DNA of 12,790 nucleotides from Desulfovibrionaceae bacterium UBA3823. Lineage in GTDB: Bacteria; Desulfobacterota; Desulfovibrionia; Desulfovibrionales; Desulfovibrionaceae. The first letter of the stretch is position 1. Each line of letters opens with the position of its first letter. This document shows, piece after piece, positions 6,347 through 12,699 of this stretch. Under the pieces are notes generated by a model. It was not told the DNA's origin, made no database searches, and saw only the letters and a list, made by a program, of their open reading frames with translations. A program made the position numbers and the translations under genes. The stretch spans positions 10,716-23,505 of the forward strand of contig DFDR01000071.1 in the NCBI GenBank assembly GCA_002369295.1, read 5' to 3'.

Positions 6347-7306
6347 GTGAACAACGGCGAGCACAAATTCGGCTGGGTCGCCCTCATGGGCCCGCCCAAC
6401 GCCGGCAAGTCCACCCTGCTCAATGCGCTCATGGGCCAGAAGGTCACCATCGTCACGCCCAAGCCCCAGACCACGCGCAACCAGATCGTGGGCATACTCA
6501 CCGAGCCGGGCATGCAGGCCGTCTTCATGGACACCCCCGGCCTCTCCCAGGGCAGGGGCAGCCTCTCCAAGTCCATGATGCAGGCGGTCTACGAGAGCCT
6601 GCGCCAGGCCGACGTCATCGTGACGGTGCTGGACTCCCACACCTACATTCTTCATCCCGAGTTTCTGGAGAAGGATCTCGCGCCCATCGTGGACACCCTG
6701 GGCGACGGCGACGGCCGTCCCCAGATCGTGGTGGCCAACAAGGTGGATCTCTACGGCGACAAGAGCCGCATGCTGCCCTTCCTCACGGAGCTCGGGCGCA
6801 TCTGGCCGAGCGCCGAGATCTTCCCCATGTCCGCCCTGCAGAAGGACGGCGTCGCGGAGCTGAAGACGCTGCTGGCCGAGCGCCTGCCCGAGGGCGCGGC
6901 CCAGTTCCCCGAGGAGCAGATCTCGACCCTGCCCGTCCGCTTCATGGTCTCGGAAATCATCCGCGAGAAGCTCTTCCTCTACCTGCACGAGGAAGTGCCC
7001 TACTGCACGGCCGTGGACATCGAGAAGTGGGACGAGAACGAGAAGGCCGGCATGACGACCATCTACGCCACCATCTATGTCACCCGTCCCATGCACAAGG
7101 CCATGGTCATCGGCCGGGGCGGGGCCATGATCAAGAAGATAGGCTCCGAAGCCAGGCAGGACATCCTCAAGCTCATCGACGGCAAGGTCCGCCTCGAGCT
7201 GTGGGTGAAGGTCCGCGACCACTGGACCGAGGACACCGGCTTCCTGCACGAGCTCGAGATGAACAGCCTAGGAGGGATAGTGAATGGACCAGGCGCAGGC
7301 AAGTGA
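6347..7306 (+). CDS. era: GTPase Era (GTG start)
   Basis: Era is an essential GTPase that binds the 3' end of 16S rRNA and aids late 30S assembly. The G domain shows G1 GPPNAGKS (15-22), the Era-type G2 region TPKPQTTR (37-44), G3 DTPG (62-65), G4 NKVD (131-134) and G5 MSAL (161-164). The C-terminal KH domain has the GxxG loop in VIGRGGAMIKK (254-264). The 319-residue length is slightly above the roughly 300 usual in the family. The start is GTG at 6347, with AAGGAG at 6333-6338, 8 bases upstream. The last 23 bases overlap yggS in another frame, so the final residues (VNGPGAGK) are probably a dispensable tail. A 12-bp palindrome (6302-6313) lies in the short upstream gap. Confidence 0.97.
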   Translation: MNNGEHKFGWVALMGPPNAGKSTLLNALMGQKVTIVTPKPQTTRNQIVGILTEPGMQAVFMDTPGLSQGRGSLSKSMMQAVYESLRQADVIVTVLDSHTYILHPEFLEKDLAPIVDTLGDGDGRPQIVVANKVDLYGDKSRMLPFLTELGRIWPSAEIFPMSALQKDGVAELKTLLAERLPEGAAQFPEEQISTLPVRFMVSEIIREKLFLYLHEEVPYCTAVDIEKWDENEKAGMTTIYATIYVTRPMHKAMVIGRGGAMIKKIGSEARQDILKLIDGKVRLELWVKVRDHWTEDTGFLHELEMNSLGGIVNGPGAGK

Positions 7307-8021
7307 CGACAGGGAGCTGAGGATACGCTACCTCAGCGTTCTGGAGCGGCTGGAGAATGCCGTGTGCCGGGCCGGCCGCAAGGCCGGCGACGTGGCGCTG
7401 GTCGCCGTCTCCAAGCTGCATCCGGCCGGGGCCGTGGCCAAGGTCGCCGGCATGGGGCAGACGCTTTTCGGCGAAAACTACGTCCAGGAGGCCCTTGAAA
7501 AGCGCGCCGAGCTGGCGCAGGCAGGTCTTGCCGGCGACGTCCGCTGGCACATGATAGGCCACGTGCAGTCGCGCAAGGCTGCCCTCGTGGCCGGCGCCTT
7601 CGACATGATCCATACCCTGGACTCCGTCAAGCTGGCCGACGAGCTGAACAGGCGCTGCCTTGCCAGGGACGTCTTCCAGAACTGCCTTGTCGAAGTGAAC
7701 GTGGGCGGAGAGGCGCAGAAGAGCGGCATTGATCCGCAGGAGCTTCCCCGGCTGGCGGTCCATGTGCTCGAGTCCTGTCCAAGGCTCCGGCTGCAGGGGC
7801 TCATGTGCATCCCGCCGGTCTACGACGCGAGAGCGGCCGCCCAGCCCTACTTTGCCGAGCTCAGGCGCCTGCGCGACAGGCTCCAGGCAGAGACGGGGCT
7901 TGCCCTGCCGCATCTCTCCATGGGCATGTCCGGCGACTTCGAGTGGGCCGTGCTCGAGGGCGCGACCTTCGTCAGGGTGGGAACCGACATCTTCGGCCCC
8001 CGTCCCGCGAAGCAGTCCTAG
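7284..8021 (+). CDS. yggS: YggS-family PLP-binding homeostasis protein
   Basis: A 245-residue member of the YggS/YBL036C family (PLPBP in animals), a single TIM-barrel domain related to alanine racemase. The PLP lysine is Lys44 in LVAVSKLHP. Other family landmarks are FGENYVQE, WHMIGHVQSRKA, LSMGMSGDFEWAV and, near the end, VRVGTDIFGPR, which holds the phosphate end of PLP. The protein has no clear catalytic activity; it is thought to buffer and deliver PLP and to affect amino-acid balance. The ATG at 7284 lies inside era. GGAGGG at 7271-7276, 7 bases upstream, is itself within era codons, so the two genes are translationally linked. The gene converges on the DUF4125 gene after 61 bp, with no clear terminator between them. 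Confidence 0.95.
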   Translation: MDQAQASDDRELRIRYLSVLERLENAVCRAGRKAGDVALVAVSKLHPAGAVAKVAGMGQTLFGENYVQEALEKRAELAQAGLAGDVRWHMIGHVQSRKAALVAGAFDMIHTLDSVKLADELNRRCLARDVFQNCLVEVNVGGEAQKSGIDPQELPRLAVHVLESCPRLRLQGLMCIPPVYDARAAAQPYFAELRRLRDRLQAETGLALPHLSMGMSGDFEWAVLEGATFVRVGTDIFGPRPAKQS

Positions 8022-8037
8022 CCGGCCTGCAGCCCCA

Positions 8038-8064
8038 GATGTCCCGGATGTCCCGGATGCCCCG
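8038..8064. repeat. Three tandem 9-bp repeats (GATGTCCCG)
   Basis: GATGTCCCG at 8038-8046 and 8047-8055 is followed by GATGCCCCG at 8056-8064, which has one change. It lies in the 61-bp gap between the convergent yggS and DUF4125 genes. It probably arose by slippage; no function is evident. Confidence 0.85.
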
Positions 8065-8082
8065 GGCCTGGCGCGGCCGCTC

Positions 8083-8730
8083 CTAGCGCCGGCGCGCGGC
8101 CGCGCGCTCTTCGAGCGCCCTGGCCGAGTCGAAGCCCATGCTCTGGGCCATGTGGTCGAGGTTCTCCTCGGCGAAGCTGCGCCCCTCCTCCTTCGCCTTG
8201 AGGGTGTCGCGGAGCAGCAGCGCCAGCGTGGCGTCGGAGTAGGAGTAGAGTTCGCCGCGCAGGTATGTCTCGAAGGACGTGACGAAGGCCGAGTCGCGCT
8301 CCGCCGTGGAGGGGCGCCCGCCCGAGCGCAGGATGGGGTAGCGCCTGTCGCACTCCAGCTGCCAGCTGATGTTGATCGCAGCAATCTGGTCTGCCATGGC
8401 CTTCTTCGCGGCCGAGACGGGCGGAAGCTGGCCTGCGATCTCCCGGTATTCCTCGGGATGCGTGCGCTCCATCATGTAGGCGTACTTGGCGGCGACCGGA
8501 TTGGCGCCGCGGGCCTTGCAGTCCTCAAGGTCCCTGGCGTAGCTTGCCAGGGCTTCCGTGCTCCAGCAGAGGAACTGGCTGCGGCGCATGACGCCGAAGG
8601 TGCCGGGCTTGTCCTGGCAGGAGGCCCGGCCTCCTGCGTTGCGGGTCTGCTGGAAGAAGTCCCATTCTGCGGCAACGATGCCGCTGACAAGGCTTTCCCT
8701 GTCCTTCTGCGTGTCGCTCTGCGCGTCCAT
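8083..8730 (-). CDS. DUF4125 family protein
   Basis: A 215-residue protein of unknown function, recognised as DUF4125 from memory. Segments I associate with the family are KYAYMMERTHPEEY (82-95), the LPPVSAAKKAMADQIAAI helix (102-119), GGRPSTAE (137-144), TSFETYLRGELYSYSD (151-166) and the helical end with LDHMAQSMGF (191-200). It appears mostly helical, with no signal peptide or membrane segment, so it is probably cytoplasmic. Cysteines at 38, 55, 71 and 127 form no metal motif. The ATG at 8730 has GGGAGG 4 bases upstream. It is transcribed divergently from a DUF4037 gene; the two domains often occur together in other bacteria, sometimes fused (recollection, not checked), so a joint role is plausible. 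No function should be assigned. Confidence 0.82.
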   Translation of the reverse strand: MDAQSDTQKDRESLVSGIVAAEWDFFQQTRNAGGRASCQDKPGTFGVMRRSQFLCWSTEALASYARDLEDCKARGANPVAAKYAYMMERTHPEEYREIAGQLPPVSAAKKAMADQIAAINISWQLECDRRYPILRSGGRPSTAERDSAFVTSFETYLRGELYSYSDATLALLLRDTLKAKEEGRSFAEENLDHMAQSMGFDSARALEERAAARRR

Positions 8731-8759
8731 GGTGCCTCCCTTTCCGAAGCCGCTGATTC

Positions 8760-8775
8760 CGGGCAGGCCTGCCCG
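8760..8775. promoter_or_regulatory. 16-bp perfect palindrome between the divergent DUF4125 and DUF4037 genes
   Basis: CGGGCAGGCCTGCCCG reads the same on both strands. It lies in the 132-bp gap, 30 bp before the DUF4125 start and 88 bp before the DUF4037 start. A second palindrome, AGGCTAGCCT, is at 8797-8806 inside a larger imperfect dyad (8791-8810), and AAGGCGGGA is repeated at 8812-8829. It could be a shared operator. Clear -35/-10 hexamers are not visible in the gap. Confidence 0.5.
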
Positions 8776-8862
8776 CAGGGCGCAGGATACCCGCGGAGGC
8801 TAGCCTGCGGCAAGGCGGGAAAGGCGGGAAGTCCACCATTTCCAACTTCCAAGGAGGTTTCC

Positions 8863-9801
8863 ATGAAGGGCATGGAACTGGCGCGAAGGCTGTACAGCGA
8901 ACTTGGCGCGCCCCTGCTGCGCGAAGCCCTGCCGGATCTTGCCGGCAGCCTGGCCTGCGGCCTTGCCGGAGAGGGCTCGGAATGCTTCGGCTTCGACGAC
9001 GAGATTTCGCGGGACCACGACTGGGGGCCCGCCTTCTGCATCTGGCTGCCGGAAAGCCAGCTGGCAGAGGCCATGCCCCGCCTCGACAGGGCGCTGGAAG
9101 CGCTGCCCCCGTCGTATCTGGGCTTTCCCGTCCGCATGGCCAGGGACCTGCGCATAGGCAGGGTGGGGCCCCTGTCCGTGGAGGGCTTCTACAAAAAGTT
9201 TCTCGGCGTCCCCCGCGTTCCAGAAACCATTGGCGAGTGGCTGCGCATTCCGGAGCACTATCTGGCTGCGGCCACGAACGGCGAGGTCTTCGAGGACGGG
9301 CCTGGCGTCTTTTCCGCCGTCAGGGAGGAGCTGCTGCGCTGCTACCCCGAAGACATCCGCCTCAAGAAGCTGGCCGCCCGCTGCATGGCCTGCGCCCAGG
9401 CCGGCCAGTACAACCTGCCCCGCATGCTCAGGCGGCTTGACCCCGTTTCGGCGGATCTGTGCCGGGCCCGCTTCGCCGAGGCTGCCATCAGCCTCGTCTT
9501 CCTGCTGAACCGGCGCTACATGCCCTTCTACAAGTGGGCCTTCCGCGGCCTCAAGAGCCTGCCCGAGCTTGGCATGGCCACGGCGGAGCGCCTCTCGGCC
9601 CTCATGGCCCTACCCCTCATGGACGCCGAGCCCGAAGCCGTGCTCGAGCCCGTGGAGGCCATCTGCCAGGACATCGCCTCCTGGCTCTTCAAGGAGGGGC
9701 TTGCCGACAGCGACGATCCCTGGCTCTACGCCCAGGGACCGGCCGTGCAGGCGCGCATACGCCACGAGGGGCTGCGGGCCATGCCGGCGCAGATGGAGTA
9801 G
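8863..9801 (+). CDS. DUF4037 nucleotidyltransferase-like protein
   Basis: A 312-residue protein matching DUF4037 as I remember it, above all in GEGSECFGFDDEISRDHDWG (36-55). That stretch fits the core signature of the polymerase-beta-type nucleotidyltransferase fold: Gly38-Ser39, 11 residues, then Asp51-His-Asp53 as candidate metal ligands. The rest looks helical, with an aromatic/basic patch NRRYMPFYKWAFRGL (216-230). An enzyme transferring a nucleotide to an unknown acceptor is therefore plausible but unproven. It has no signal peptide or membrane segment. AAGGAGG at 8851-8857 is 5 bases before the ATG at 8863; a second ATG at 8872 is less well placed. The frame stays open far upstream, but only as the antisense shadow of DUF4125. 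A strong terminator follows at 9842-9880. Confidence 0.85.
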   Translation: MKGMELARRLYSELGAPLLREALPDLAGSLACGLAGEGSECFGFDDEISRDHDWGPAFCIWLPESQLAEAMPRLDRALEALPPSYLGFPVRMARDLRIGRVGPLSVEGFYKKFLGVPRVPETIGEWLRIPEHYLAAATNGEVFEDGPGVFSAVREELLRCYPEDIRLKKLAARCMACAQAGQYNLPRMLRRLDPVSADLCRARFAEAAISLVFLLNRRYMPFYKWAFRGLKSLPELGMATAERLSALMALPLMDAEPEAVLEPVEAICQDIASWLFKEGLADSDDPWLYAQGPAVQARIRHEGLRAMPAQME

Positions 9802-9841
9802 GGCGAGGGCAGGGGCTGCCTGCACCTCATGCATTGCGCCA

Positions 9842-9880
9842 GGGCGCGACTTCCCAGAGAGGGATGTCGCGCCCTTTTTT
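9842..9880 (+). terminator. Strong intrinsic terminator of the DUF4037 gene
   Basis: GGGCGCGAC (9842-9850) pairs perfectly with GTCGCGCCC (9866-9874); the loop contains a further TCCC/GGGA pairing. Six T residues follow at 9875-9880. It lies 41 bases past the DUF4037 stop. Confidence 0.93.
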
Positions 9881-9886
9881 GTCTGC

Positions 9887-9904
9887 ATTCTTTTTAGAAA
9901 GAAT
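9887..9904. repeat. AT-rich inverted repeat
   Basis: ATTCTTT and AAAGAAT (7-bp arms) flank TTAG just after the DUF4037 terminator, at the start of an AT-rich island. It may be an operator-like dyad or a leftover of a secondary terminator. Confidence 0.6.
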
Positions 9905-9946
9905 CTATATCAAATCTATGACAAGGCCAGAAAAAGTCTACATCAC

Positions 9947-9976
9947 AAGACAATTTTCGCCTGAGGCTTGTCTTTT
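9947..9976 (+). repeat. Inverted repeat with terminator-like geometry
   Basis: AAGACAA (9947-9953) pairs with TTGTCTT (9968-9974), with GCC/GGC stacked inside and a TTTTC bulge on the left; two further T residues follow. It overlaps the -35 of the promoter candidate at 9968-9997, so it could be a weak terminator or an operator. CAATTTT also recurs exactly 30 bp apart (9951 and 9981). Confidence 0.5.
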
Positions 9977-9997
9977 ATGTCAATTTTGCGCTAATAC
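9968..9997 (+). promoter_or_regulatory. Candidate sigma70 promoter in the AT-rich island
   Basis: TTGTCT (9968-9973) and TAATAC (9992-9997) are 18 bases apart. Transcription would begin near 10004, just before AAGGAGG at 10010-10016. The local composition (42 G or C in the 120 bases 9881-10000, 35%) contrasts with the GC-rich surroundings and fits a regulatory region. There is no obvious full-length gene downstream on the plus strand. Confidence 0.4.
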
Positions 9998-10027
9998 TCT
10001 CCCGCTTATAAGGAGGTGGTGCCGAGA

Positions 10028-10120
10028 TTGGCAGCCGCGTCTCCGGCGGTCCATCCGTCAAGGAGAGATTTTTTGCGGCTTGCCCCTATAGTTTTGATGG
10101 GCTTGTCCGACTCGGTTTAG
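10028..10120 (+). CDS. Possible 30-codon ORF with a twin-arginine (Tat) signal-like motif
   Basis: A short frame begins with TTG at 10028 (11 bases after AAGGAGG at 10010-10016), or with GTG at 10019 (too close to that site), or with TTG at 10073 (7 bases after AAGGAG at 10060-10065). The peptide contains SRRDFLR, which matches the Tat consensus S/T-R-R-x-F-L-K, followed directly by the hydrophobic LAPIVLMGL, and stops four residues later (SDSV). It ends at 10120, overlapping the end of the opposing rlmB gene. It could be a real micropeptide, the severed signal peptide of a lost exported protein, or chance. Thirty codons give too little signal to decide, and the same bases also form a terminator-like hairpin. 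Confidence 0.25.
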   Translation: MAAASPAVHPSRRDFLRLAPIVLMGLSDSV

Positions 10121-10893
10121 TGTGAGTCGTGTGCGGCAGCCATGGCGAGGAGTATGGCGCCGGCCTGGGCGACGTTGAGCGAATCGAATGCGCGGCGGAA
10201 GGGAATTTCGAGCCATTTCGAGCAGCGCTTGGCAACGCCGGGACGCAGGCCCTTCTCCTCGCTGCCAAGGACGATGACCGCGGGAAGCTGGAGTCCGGTG
10301 CTGAAGGGATTCAGCGCAGGGCTTTCGGAAGTTCCGCGGCCGGTTCCGTAAATGGCGAAGCCTTCCTCTTCCGCACGGTCAAGGGCATGGCCGAGATTGA
10401 CGGTCTTCACGACCGCCAGCCTTTCCAGAGCCCCGGCGGAGGAGCGCAGGGCGGCCGGTCCCAGGTACGCGCTGTTGTGTTCCGGCAGCAGCAGGCCTGC
10501 GGCGCCGAGCGCGTACATGGTGCGGGCCAAGGTGCCGGCATTGCCGGGGTCCTTGACCTGGTCCAGAGCCACGATGACCTGGAGCGGCGCTTCCTTGGCC
10601 TGGCCAAGCAGCTCCTCCAGGGTGCAGGGCTTGCAGGACGAAAGGCGCGCTACGACTCCCTGGTGGTTGACCTGGGGCCCGCCCCGGCCTGCCTTGAGCA
10701 GGCGGTTGAGCCCGGCGGCCTCCACCAGCGTGTAGTGGATGCTGTTTTTGCGGCAAAGGTCCTGGATTTCCAGGCTCTCCGGCGAACGGAGCCCTTTGCG
10801 AAGGAAAACGGAGTCGATGCGCCCAGGCGCATCGCGGAGCAGTTCGAGCACAGGCTTCAGGCCTGAAAGATGAGCGGCATCGCTGGTATCCAA
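10117..10893 (-). CDS. rlmB: RlmB-type 23S rRNA 2'-O-ribose methyltransferase (TrmH/SpoU family, TTG start)
   Basis: A knotted SPOUT methyltransferase that uses S-adenosylmethionine to methylate a ribose 2'-OH; the RlmB group acts on G2251 of 23S rRNA. Length is 258 residues. The N-terminal substrate-binding domain has LSGLKPVLELL and HQGVVA (77-82), typical of the RlmB/TrmH-3 group. Motif 1 is DPGNAGTLAR (115-124), motif 2 VLGSEEKGL (208-216) and motif 3 IPFRRAFDSLNV (230-241). Motif 3 usually reads IPM-x-G before SLNV; here Arg replaces the Gly, a small deviation. The start is TTG at 10893 because AGGAGG lies 6 bases upstream; a TTG at 10908 would place that site inside the gene. Family membership is secure; the exact rRNA target is less so. 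Confidence 0.88.
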   Translation of the reverse strand: MDTSDAAHLSGLKPVLELLRDAPGRIDSVFLRKGLRSPESLEIQDLCRKNSIHYTLVEAAGLNRLLKAGRGGPQVNHQGVVARLSSCKPCTLEELLGQAKEAPLQVIVALDQVKDPGNAGTLARTMYALGAAGLLLPEHNSAYLGPAALRSSAGALERLAVVKTVNLGHALDRAEEEGFAIYGTGRGTSESPALNPFSTGLQLPAVIVLGSEEKGLRPGVAKRCSKWLEIPFRRAFDSLNVAQAGAILLAMAAAHDSH

Positions 10894-10992
10894 GGTGTTC
10901 CTCCTCAATGCGGGGACGCTGGCGAATAGACGGGCTTCCTAACCTGCCTTTCGGGATGTTGGCAAGAAACGGGTGCTGGGAGGAGAATTGCA

Positions 10993-12411
10993 ATGAAGTC
11001 GACGACAATGCAAATCGGAAGAGCCGCGTGGCTGGCGCTGCTCTGGGTCTGCATGGGAAGCATGGCGCTCATGTCCGGCTGCGCCAGCTATTCCTCTTCA
11101 GGCCCCGACTGCAGCCAGGGCTACTCCGCGTCCTGCCGCATCCCCGAAAGCTCCAAGAACGACACCAATCCCTTAAGCTCCGCCGAACAGGCCGCCCTCG
11201 ACTCCCGGAAGGGCACCGTTGCCAAGCAGGTTCCCGACTCCGCCAAGCCAGCCGTGACCGAACAGTACAAGTACTTCCTGCGCAACGGGCGCAAGACCAT
11301 GCAGGTCTTCTCCAAGCGCAGCGAAAAGTACCTCGCCTACGCCAGAAAGGTCTTCCGCTCCAAGGGTCTGCCCGAAGAGCTTGCCTATCTCGCCATCGTC
11401 GAGAGCGGCTACAATCCGGTGGCCAAGTCCGGCGCGGGCGCGGCCGGCGCCTGGCAGTTCATGAAGTACACCGGCATGAAGTACGGCCTCAATCAGGACG
11501 ACTGGCAGGACGAGCGCCTCGATGTCTACAAGGCCACCGTCGCGGCCGCCGACTATCTCGACAAGCTCCACAGGCAGTTCGACGACTGGCCCACGGCCAT
11601 TGCCGCCTACAACGCCGGCGAGGGCAAGATGCAGCGCGCCTGCGAGGCTGCCGGCGCGAACACCTTCTTCGGCGTGTGCGCCAAGAACGACTCGCTCGAC
11701 GCCAAGACCCGCCTGAAGCCGGAAACAACCCAGTACGTGCCCCGCTTCCTCGCTGTCTCCTGCATCATGGACAACCTGGGCTCCCTCGGCTTCGATCCCA
11801 TCCATCCCGAAAATGCGCCCCAGATGACTCCCGTCAAGATCAAGCCCGCCACCGACCTGAAGGCCATGGCAAGCGCCTGCTCCATGAACTGGAGCGAATT
11901 CTACAGAAACAATCCCCACCATGTCCGCACCGTCAGCAGCCCCAATGCCCAGACGCTCGTCTACGTGCCCGAGGACAGCAGAAGCGTGGCCATGGCCTAT
12001 GCGAGGAACCCCGTCACCGTGTCGGGAGCCCAGCTGGCACAGGCAGCCAGGCAGTCCGCGCCCGCGGCCCCGGGTGCTGCCAGATGCACCGGCACCCACT
12101 GCATCGCCCCCGGCGAAACGCTCTACCAGGTCGCCAGAAAGCACGGCACCACGGTGGACGCCCTCATGCAGGCCAACAACATTTCCAATCCCAACGCCCT
12201 GCGCGCAGGCGACCGCATCAAGGTTGCCGCGTCGGCCAGAGCCGGCTCCAGGGCGGACAAGTCGGGCAGGCGCTCCTATACGGTCCGCCCCAACGACAAC
12301 CTTTGGCAGATCTCCAAGCGCATGAATGTCAGCGTGAGCGACCTGAAGCGCTGGAACAAGATCGACGAGCGCAGCCTCCATGTCGGCCAGACGCTGGTCG
12401 TGTCCCGCTAG
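10993..12411 (+). CDS. mltD: MltD-type membrane-bound lytic murein transglycosylase, LysM lipoprotein
   Basis: It cleaves the glycan strands of peptidoglycan between MurNAc and GlcNAc, forming 1,6-anhydro ends during wall remodelling. The 472-residue precursor has a lipoprotein signal (residues 1-29; box MSGC with Cys30; Met rather than Leu at -3). Ala31 after the Cys predicts outer-membrane placement. The SLT catalytic domain spans about 115-260, with the catalytic Glu137 in VESGYNP, then GAGAAGAWQFMKYTGMKYGL and AYNAGEG (205-211). Two LysM domains follow (about 370-412 and 428-472). This arrangement matches MltD (family 1D), which carries a variable number of LysM repeats. GGAGGAG at 10979-10985 lies 7 bases before the ATG. 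It diverges from rlmB across 99 bp and is followed by a terminator-like hairpin. Confidence 0.93.
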   Translation: MKSTTMQIGRAAWLALLWVCMGSMALMSGCASYSSSGPDCSQGYSASCRIPESSKNDTNPLSSAEQAALDSRKGTVAKQVPDSAKPAVTEQYKYFLRNGRKTMQVFSKRSEKYLAYARKVFRSKGLPEELAYLAIVESGYNPVAKSGAGAAGAWQFMKYTGMKYGLNQDDWQDERLDVYKATVAAADYLDKLHRQFDDWPTAIAAYNAGEGKMQRACEAAGANTFFGVCAKNDSLDAKTRLKPETTQYVPRFLAVSCIMDNLGSLGFDPIHPENAPQMTPVKIKPATDLKAMASACSMNWSEFYRNNPHHVRTVSSPNAQTLVYVPEDSRSVAMAYARNPVTVSGAQLAQAARQSAPAAPGAARCTGTHCIAPGETLYQVARKHGTTVDALMQANNISNPNALRAGDRIKVAASARAGSRADKSGRRSYTVRPNDNLWQISKRMNVSVSDLKRWNKIDERSLHVGQTLVVSR

Positions 12412-12438
12412 CGCAGACGCGGAACCGGCTTTTTCAGG

Positions 12439-12467
12439 GAAGGGGCGCCTTTGGGCGCCCCTTCTGC
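12439..12467 (+). terminator. Hairpin after mltD, probable terminator with poor T-tract
   Basis: GAAGGGGCGCC (12439-12449) and GGCGCCCCTTC (12454-12464) are perfect 11-bp arms around a TTTG loop. The tail (TGCTG) is T-poor apart from the TTC inside the arm, so termination may be inefficient or may need other factors. It lies 27 bases past the mltD stop. Confidence 0.7.
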
Positions 12468-12643
12468 TGTCCAGAGAGGGAGGCACCAGCAGTCCCCCTC
12501 CCTGCGCACATGGCTGTTCCTGGCAACATTCTGCGGCACATGGCGGCGACCCAGGCGGCACTTGGGCGCATTCGGCCGCAGACAGGGACATTGTCCCCTG
12601 GCTTCTGCCCAGCAGCGCCTGCCTCGTTCGGGAGAAGAACACT
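12468..12643. other. Non-coding stretch upstream of the tandem promoters
   Basis: No gene is supported here. Minor structure includes a short dyad GGGACA-T-TGTCCC (12585-12597) and a repeated GCACATGGC (12506-12514 and 12536-12544). The region is GC-rich and changes abruptly to T- and A-tracts at 12643. Confidence 0.5.
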
Positions 12644-12699
12644 TTTTTTCGGCGAAAAGAAAAAAAGTTGTTGACAGGCGAGGGCGACAGGCATAGTTT
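12644..12699 (+). promoter_or_regulatory. Promoter P1 of a tandem pair, with A-tract UP-like element
   Basis: TTTTTTCG (12644-12651), 7 bases, then GAAAAAAAGTTGTTGACAG (12659-12677) give a consensus -35 TTGACA (12671-12676) behind A- and T-tracts. TAGTTT (12694-12699) is 17 bases further on and could be a weak -10 (CATAGT at 12692 is an alternative). The sequence after it (CCGCCCTCGCC) is a GC-rich discriminator of the kind found at stringently controlled rRNA and tRNA promoters. The -10 is poor, so the call rests mainly on the repeat with P2. Confidence 0.6.

Noticed and set aside
7729..8862. Upstream in-frame extension of the DUF4037 gene (open frame from 7729)
   Set aside because: The extension is antisense to DUF4125 and overlaps yggS. 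Family-like sequence begins only after the ATG at 8863, which has AAGGAGG in front of it.
8083..9801. DUF4125/DUF4037 as a HEPN-MNT type toxin-antitoxin pair
   Set aside because: The nucleotidyltransferase signature fits, but I found no RxxxxH-type HEPN motif in DUF4125, and the genes are divergent rather than in a tight operon.
10010..10075. Possible tRNA in the AT-rich island downstream region
   Set aside because: No TTCGA-type T-loop, acceptor stem or cloverleaf could be drawn; only one hairpin with a T-run is present.
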